Shown here: piece after piece, positions 14,998-18,150 of the stretch | Layout: each line of letters opens with the position of its first letter | Numbering within the stretch: the first letter of the stretch is position 1 | Source of the DNA: Bacillota bacterium | GTDB lineage: Bacteria; Bacillota; Proteinivoracia; UBA4975 | Reading direction: 5' to 3' | DNA length: 18,150 nucleotides | Assembly: GCA_012727415.1 (NCBI GenBank) | Contig: JAAYHI010000116.1 | Coordinates: 1-18,150 of the forward strand | Position numbers and translations under genes: made by a program | Notes under the pieces: model-generated | Told to the model about the DNA's origin: nothing | What the model saw: only the letters and a program-made list of their open reading frames with translations | The model's database searches: none

Positions 14998-15725
14998 TAT
15001 CTGTTCCGGAGTTTTTCAAGTTCTGGCAGCAGCTGGTCGTTGAGAATCCGGATGAAAGTTCCCTTCATCCCCAGAGAGCGGGATTCAATAACGCCAGCGC
15101 TTTCAAATTTACGCAGGGCATTGACGATAACGGAGCGGGTAATGCCAACCTTGTCGGCAATCTTGCTTGCAACCAAAAAGCCTTCTTTGCCGTCGAGCTC
15201 ATTGAAAATATGTTCAACTGCTTCCTGTTCTGAATAAGACAAGGTGTCAAGGGCCATTTTGACTACAGCTCTTTTGCGGTTTTCCTCTTCCAGAATAGCT
15301 TCCTTGGCCCGCAAGACTCCCAGGCCGGTAATGGTTGCGCCGAGCTCGGCAATGATGAGGTCAGCTATGTCGTACTTATTTTTCCGGGACAACACTAAGT
15401 TGCCCAGCCTTTGGTTGCCGCCGCTGACAGGGACAATTAAGCTGAATTTGCCAGGGAATAAATCTTCAGTGCCTTCAGTGAGGTTTGCCAAACTGCCCTC
15501 GAGGCTGAGAAGGGTATCGCTGAGATCTCTGGGAAAATCAATATCACTTGCTTCACCGAGACTGGGGGAGTTAGCCATAACCTCTCCCTGGTCATTGATC
15601 AAAAGTACGTCAGATTCAAGGAGTTCCTCCAAAATATTCACCAAGTCTTCCAAAGCAACGGTTTGCCCCCCGGAACGCTGTAAAAACTTGTTCAAGCGTC
15701 GGGTTTTCTGCAACAAGTTCTGCAT
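14997..15725 (-). CDS. codY: GTP-sensing global transcriptional repressor CodY
   Basis: CodY represses nutrient-scavenging and stationary-phase genes when GTP and branched-chain amino acids are plentiful. The 242-residue protein starts MQNLLQKTRRLNKFLQ, then has a GAF-type effector domain (ending near SLIVPVSGGNQRLGNLVLSR). A helical linker follows, and then a winged-helix DNA-binding domain at about 170-242. The last includes the highly conserved VASKIADKVGITRSVIVNALRKF and ESRSLGMKGTFI segments (split here for length). The protein is about 17 residues shorter than B. subtilis CodY, and the loss falls inside the GAF domain. The start at 15725 has AGGAGGT upstream; an in-frame start at 15779 lies inside xerC. 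It follows xerC by 28 bases with no hslVU between. Confidence 0.94.
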   Translation of the reverse strand: MQNLLQKTRRLNKFLQRSGGQTVALEDLVNILEELLESDVLLINDQGEVMANSPSLGEASDIDFPRDLSDTLLSLEGSLANLTEGTEDLFPGKFSLIVPVSGGNQRLGNLVLSRKNKYDIADLIIAELGATITGLGVLRAKEAILEEENRKRAVVKMALDTLSYSEQEAVEHIFNELDGKEGFLVASKIADKVGITRSVIVNALRKFESAGVIESRSLGMKGTFIRILNDQLLPELEKLRNR

Positions 15726-15753
15726 GTCCTTACCTCCTATTATTATATTGGCG

Positions 15754-16626
15754 CTAAGCTCGTGGATGGCTCTTGGCATAGACTGACTTGAGATGTTCCC
15801 TGGTCACATGGGTATATACCTGAGTTGATGATAAACTGGAGTGACCTAAAAGCTCCTGAACCGTCCTCAAGTCGGCACCATTTTCAAGCATATGGGTTGC
15901 AAAGCTATGCCGGATGACGTGGGGAGATACAGAACGCAAAAGAGACAAGCGTTGACAATACTTGGATAAGATCCAGCGCACTCCCCTTTGCCCCAAGGGA
16001 AAGCCCTTGCTGTTAAGCCAAATGCGCTCAGTGGGCTGCGACAAAAGTCTTGTACGCCCTTTTTGGAGATACTGTTCCAATTTATCAGCAGCCATCTGAT
16101 GCATAGGCAGCAAGCGCTGTTTATTCCCCTTGCCGGTGACAAGAATCTGGCGTGTTTCCCGCCGATAATCCCCGACTTCCATGGCAACTAATTCCCCCAC
16201 CCGAATGCCGGTGGCGTACAATAGCTCCAACAGCGCCCTGTCCCTTAAACCCAAAGGGGTGGAATCAGGCAATGCCAACAAAGCAGATACAGTCTCAGGG
16301 TACAAGAACGAGGGCAAGGAGCGGCCAAACTTCGGCGTCCGGATTGACTTAGCAGGATTATCGGCTGCAGCAGCCAGGTGACAATAGCGAAAAAAGCTGC
16401 GCACAGCTGCCAGCTTCCGGGCGGCACTGCGCTTTGAGCAGCCCCGGGACTGGACAAGAGCCAGATAGCTGCGGATGTCGTTGCGATCTGCGTCAGCAGG
16501 TTTGCCGGGCAGGAAGTGCAGAAATTCTTCAACATCATGCTTGTATGCCTGGACTGTCAGTGGTGAGTAACCATTTGCCGTTAACCATTGAACATACTCT
16601 GCAGCTATCCCATAAATAGCACCCTT
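15754..16626 (-). CDS. xerC: Tyrosine recombinase XerC, start codon not identifiable
   Basis: XerC resolves chromosome dimers at dif as part of the XerCD system. Counting from codon 16624-16626, the catalytic set is complete: R142 (ATGIRVGEL), K166 (TGKGNKQR), H236 and R239 (PHVIRHSFATH), H262 (LLGHSSL) and the nucleophile Y271 (VYTHV). These positions lie within six of those in E. coli XerC. The N-terminal SAM-like domain is readable without a stop from 16626, including AAEYVQWLTANGYSPLTVQA. However, no ATG, GTG or TTG occurs in frame before a GTG at 16404, which would cut this domain off. An ATG at 16628-16630 is one base out of frame. Removing one A from the ATGAAAGGG that follows would give MKGAIYGIAAEYVQ, a normal XerC start. 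It is thus either started at a rare codon (ATT at 16617), a one-base frameshift, or a sequence error. Confidence 0.88.
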   Translation of the reverse strand, partial: KGAIYGIAAEYVQWLTANGYSPLTVQAYKHDVEEFLHFLPGKPADADRNDIRSYLALVQSRGCSKRSAARKLAAVRSFFRYCHLAAAADNPAKSIRTPKFGRSLPSFLYPETVSALLALPDSTPLGLRDRALLELLYATGIRVGELVAMEVGDYRRETRQILVTGKGNKQRLLPMHQMAADKLEQYLQKGRTRLLSQPTERIWLNSKGFPLGQRGVRWILSKYCQRLSLLRSVSPHVIRHSFATHMLENGADLRTVQELLGHSSLSSTQVYTHVTREHLKSVYAKSHPRA

Positions 16627-16631
16627 TCATT

Positions 16632-16660
16632 ATAATAGCAAAGTTCTAATAAGATTACAA
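16632..16660 (-). promoter_or_regulatory. Possible promoter upstream of xerC
   Basis: The minus strand reads TTGTAA (16655-16660), a 17-base spacer, then TATTAT (16632-16637), in the 39-base gap after trmFO. This resembles a sigma-A promoter. It would start transcription about where the out-of-frame ATG of xerC lies. AT-rich gaps often contain such matches by chance, so support is weak. Confidence 0.3.
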
Positions 16661-16665
16661 GATTG

Positions 16666-17958
16666 CTACTCAAAATATTTCACCCAGACTAATAAACTCT
16701 TCAATGAACGTTCGGAATATTGTTTCCGTCTCTCTTTTTTGTTTAATTTAGCCTCAATGGGCGGCAGAAGTCCGAAGTTTGCATTCATAGGCTGAAAATT
16801 CGGGTTGGGGCGCAGGGTGTAGTTTGCCAAGGCGCCCAGCAAAGTCTCAGCTGGCAGGGCAACATCCCTGCCGGTTAACTTTCCCCACAAATCCAGGGCG
16901 GCCACAAGACCGGAACCCGTCGACTCCAAATAACCTTCCACACCTGCAAGCTGACCGGCAACATAAACTCCCGGGAAATCTTTCAGTTGGTAATTCTTCA
17001 CCAGGAGCTTCGGGGAATTGATAAAGCTGTTCCTATGCATTACGCCGAAGCGATAGAACTCAGCTTTTTCCAGACCAGGAATGAGGCGAAACACCCTTTT
17101 TTGCTCTCCCCAGACCAGGTTGGTTTGAAAGCCCACCATGTTAAACATAGTGCCGTTAACATCTTCTCTGCGCAACTGGACAACGGCAAAAGGTTGTTTT
17201 CCGCTGCGGGGGTCCAAGAGGCCAACGGGCTTCAGGGGTCCAAAGAGCAAGGTCTTGGCCCCCCGCTGCGCCAGCACTTCCACCGGCAGGCAGCTTTCGA
17301 AAAATCCCTTTTCAAAATCCTTTTTGAGCACTGTCTTTGCCTCGATAAGCTCTGTCCAAAAGCGCTTATATTCCTCCGAATCCATAGGGCAATTGAGATA
17401 ATCTTCACCGCCCTTGCCGTAACGAGAACCCCAAAATGCTTTGGAAAAATCGATGCTGCTGGCATCAATAATCGGTGAAGCTGCATCATAGAAAGACAGC
17501 ATGCCTTCCCCTAAATTATCTGTCAACACCCGGGCAAAGGCAGTGTCCGTCAAGGGGCCGGTAGCTATTATCGCAGGCGGGAGGGGAAATTCTGAGCACA
17601 GCTGCCGACGGACCTGGATATTGGGGTTTTCCTCTATCCTTTTGGTTACCACGCGGGAAAAGACTTCGCGGTCAACGGCCAGGGCTCCCCCTGCCGGGAC
17701 CCGGGCGGCATCGGCACACTCCATTATCAGAGAATTAAGCTGTCTCAGTTCGGCTTTTAGCAACCCCCCGGCGCTGTCGAGGTTTGATGCCCCCAGGGAA
17801 TTGCTGCAGACCAACTCCGCCAAATGGCCGGTGGAATGAGCTGGAGTCATTGTCTGGGGGCGCATCTCGTATAATGTTACCTGGCAACCGCGGCGGGCTA
17901 ACTGCCAGGCTGCCTCGCAGCCGGCCAGGCCCCCGCCGATAACAGTAACCTTAAGCAT
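16666..17958 (-). CDS. trmFO: Methylenetetrahydrofolate-tRNA-(uracil-5-)-methyltransferase TrmFO
   Basis: TrmFO makes ribothymidine at position 54 of tRNA, using 5,10-methylenetetrahydrofolate and FAD. The 430-residue protein begins with the FAD-binding VTVIGGGLAGCEAAWQLA and continues with the family segments HLAELVCSNSLG and AARVPAGGALAVDRE. The two catalytic cysteines known from Bacillus TrmFO are present as C51 (LVCSNSLG) and C223 (FESCLPVEVL). The C-terminal FAD contacts lie in GVYVAGQLAGVEGYLESTGSG. The start at 17958 overlaps the topA stop by eight bases, with AGGG some distance upstream. The topA-trmFO-xerC-codY order matches Bacillus and many clostridia. This enzyme is typical of Firmicutes, which use it in place of the SAM-dependent TrmA. 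Confidence 0.98.
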   Translation of the reverse strand: MLKVTVIGGGLAGCEAAWQLARRGCQVTLYEMRPQTMTPAHSTGHLAELVCSNSLGASNLDSAGGLLKAELRQLNSLIMECADAARVPAGGALAVDREVFSRVVTKRIEENPNIQVRRQLCSEFPLPPAIIATGPLTDTAFARVLTDNLGEGMLSFYDAASPIIDASSIDFSKAFWGSRYGKGGEDYLNCPMDSEEYKRFWTELIEAKTVLKKDFEKGFFESCLPVEVLAQRGAKTLLFGPLKPVGLLDPRSGKQPFAVVQLRREDVNGTMFNMVGFQTNLVWGEQKRVFRLIPGLEKAEFYRFGVMHRNSFINSPKLLVKNYQLKDFPGVYVAGQLAGVEGYLESTGSGLVAALDLWGKLTGRDVALPAETLLGALANYTLRPNPNFQPMNANFGLLPPIEAKLNKKERRKQYSERSLKSLLVWVKYFE

Positions 17959-18150
17959 TTGTATTCATCGCCCTGTAATCACAGTCCGGGTTGCTGCATG
18001 CCAAAATGTCCTTCTTCTCAACTACCAACAAAGAGTGACACCGGGGACATGTGTCCTTCACCGGCCGTTTCCAGGACACAAACTTACACCTGGGGTAATT
18101 TTCACAGCCGTAAAAGGGCCTTCCCCGCTTGCTGCGGCGTTGCACAATTG
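17951..18150 (-). CDS. topA: DNA topoisomerase I, C-terminal end only
   Basis: Only the last 65 or so codons are in the window; the gene continues past the right edge. The visible part is a C4 zinc-ribbon tail. One half-finger is GRPFYGCENYPRCKF, and a second carries CPRC and CSNPDC (DTCPRCHSLLVVEKKD then LACSNPDCDYR). Repeated fingers of this kind form the DNA-binding C-terminus of type IA topoisomerase I, which relaxes negative supercoils. Zinc ribbons occur in other proteins, but adjacency to trmFO, with an eight-base overlap, makes topA by far the best call. The in-frame GTG at 18145 is an internal codon, not the start. Confidence 0.88.
   Translation of the reverse strand, partial: IVQRRSKRGRPFYGCENYPRCKFVSWKRPVKDTCPRCHSLLVVEKKDILACSNPDCDYRAMNTNA

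Noticed and set aside
16631..16636. TATAAT on the plus strand near xerC
   Set aside because: No plus-strand gene follows and no -35 accompanies it; it is a chance match in an AT-rich gap.
1..18150. CRISPR array, insertion sequence, tRNA or prophage attachment site
   Set aside because: I saw no direct repeat series, transposase, cloverleaf sequence or att-like duplication. xerC is the housekeeping recombinase, in its usual neighbourhood, and not a phage integrase.

Overview
The window is chromosomal DNA from a Gram-positive bacterium of the Firmicutes (Bacillota), most likely class Clostridia. The main evidence is gene order: topA-trmFO-xerC-codY, then chemotaxis genes, then rpsB-tsf-pyrH-frr-uppS-cdsA-dxr-rseP-ispG, then nusA-rnpM. 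This is the core informational and envelope cluster known from Bacillus and many clostridia. CodY, TrmFO, CheC/CheD and RnpM are themselves typical of this phylum. All 21 genes lie on the minus strand, so transcription runs from high to low coordinates. Genes are packed tightly, with several start/stop overlaps, and no mobile element, tRNA, rRNA or CRISPR array is visible. No gap without a gene exceeds about 125 bases.

Right end (about 18150-14968): the C-terminal zinc-ribbon tail of topoisomerase I, trmFO, xerC and codY, closed by a hairpin terminator that overlaps the codY stop. The hslV-hslU pair that sits between xerC and codY in Bacillus is absent. The xerC frame has no canonical start codon upstream of its core domain, although the rest of the protein is intact. 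CodY is short in its effector-binding region.

Middle (about 14900-10400): cheY-cheA-cheW-cheC-cheD plus a small membrane-anchored protein of unknown function. In Bacillus the large fla/che operon, ending in sigD-swrB, occupies this codY-rpsB interval. Here only a chemotaxis signalling core remains, with no flagellar gene, no sigD, and no cheB or cheR. CheA would phosphorylate CheY, CheW would couple CheA to receptors encoded elsewhere, and CheC with CheD would dephosphorylate CheY and deamidate receptors.

Next block (10413-8850): a strong sigma-A-type promoter, a structured leader, rpsB and tsf, and a clear intrinsic terminator. After it, pyrH-frr-uppS-cdsA-dxr-rseP-ispG run as a tight array. 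Together they cover UMP phosphorylation, ribosome recycling, undecaprenyl-PP and CDP-diacylglycerol synthesis, two steps of the MEP isoprenoid pathway, and site-2 protease activity.

Left end (3740-1): where proS, polC and rimP normally separate ispG from nusA, this genome has a family-2 glycosyltransferase and an MgtC/SapB-family membrane protein. nusA and rnpM follow. A ribosome binding site at the very edge announces one more gene beyond the window.

The points most worth checking are the missing xerC start, the shortened CodY, the chemotaxis core with its unknown membrane partner, the rpsB leader, and the substitution of proS-polC-rimP. I found nothing that amounts to a clearly new biological system.
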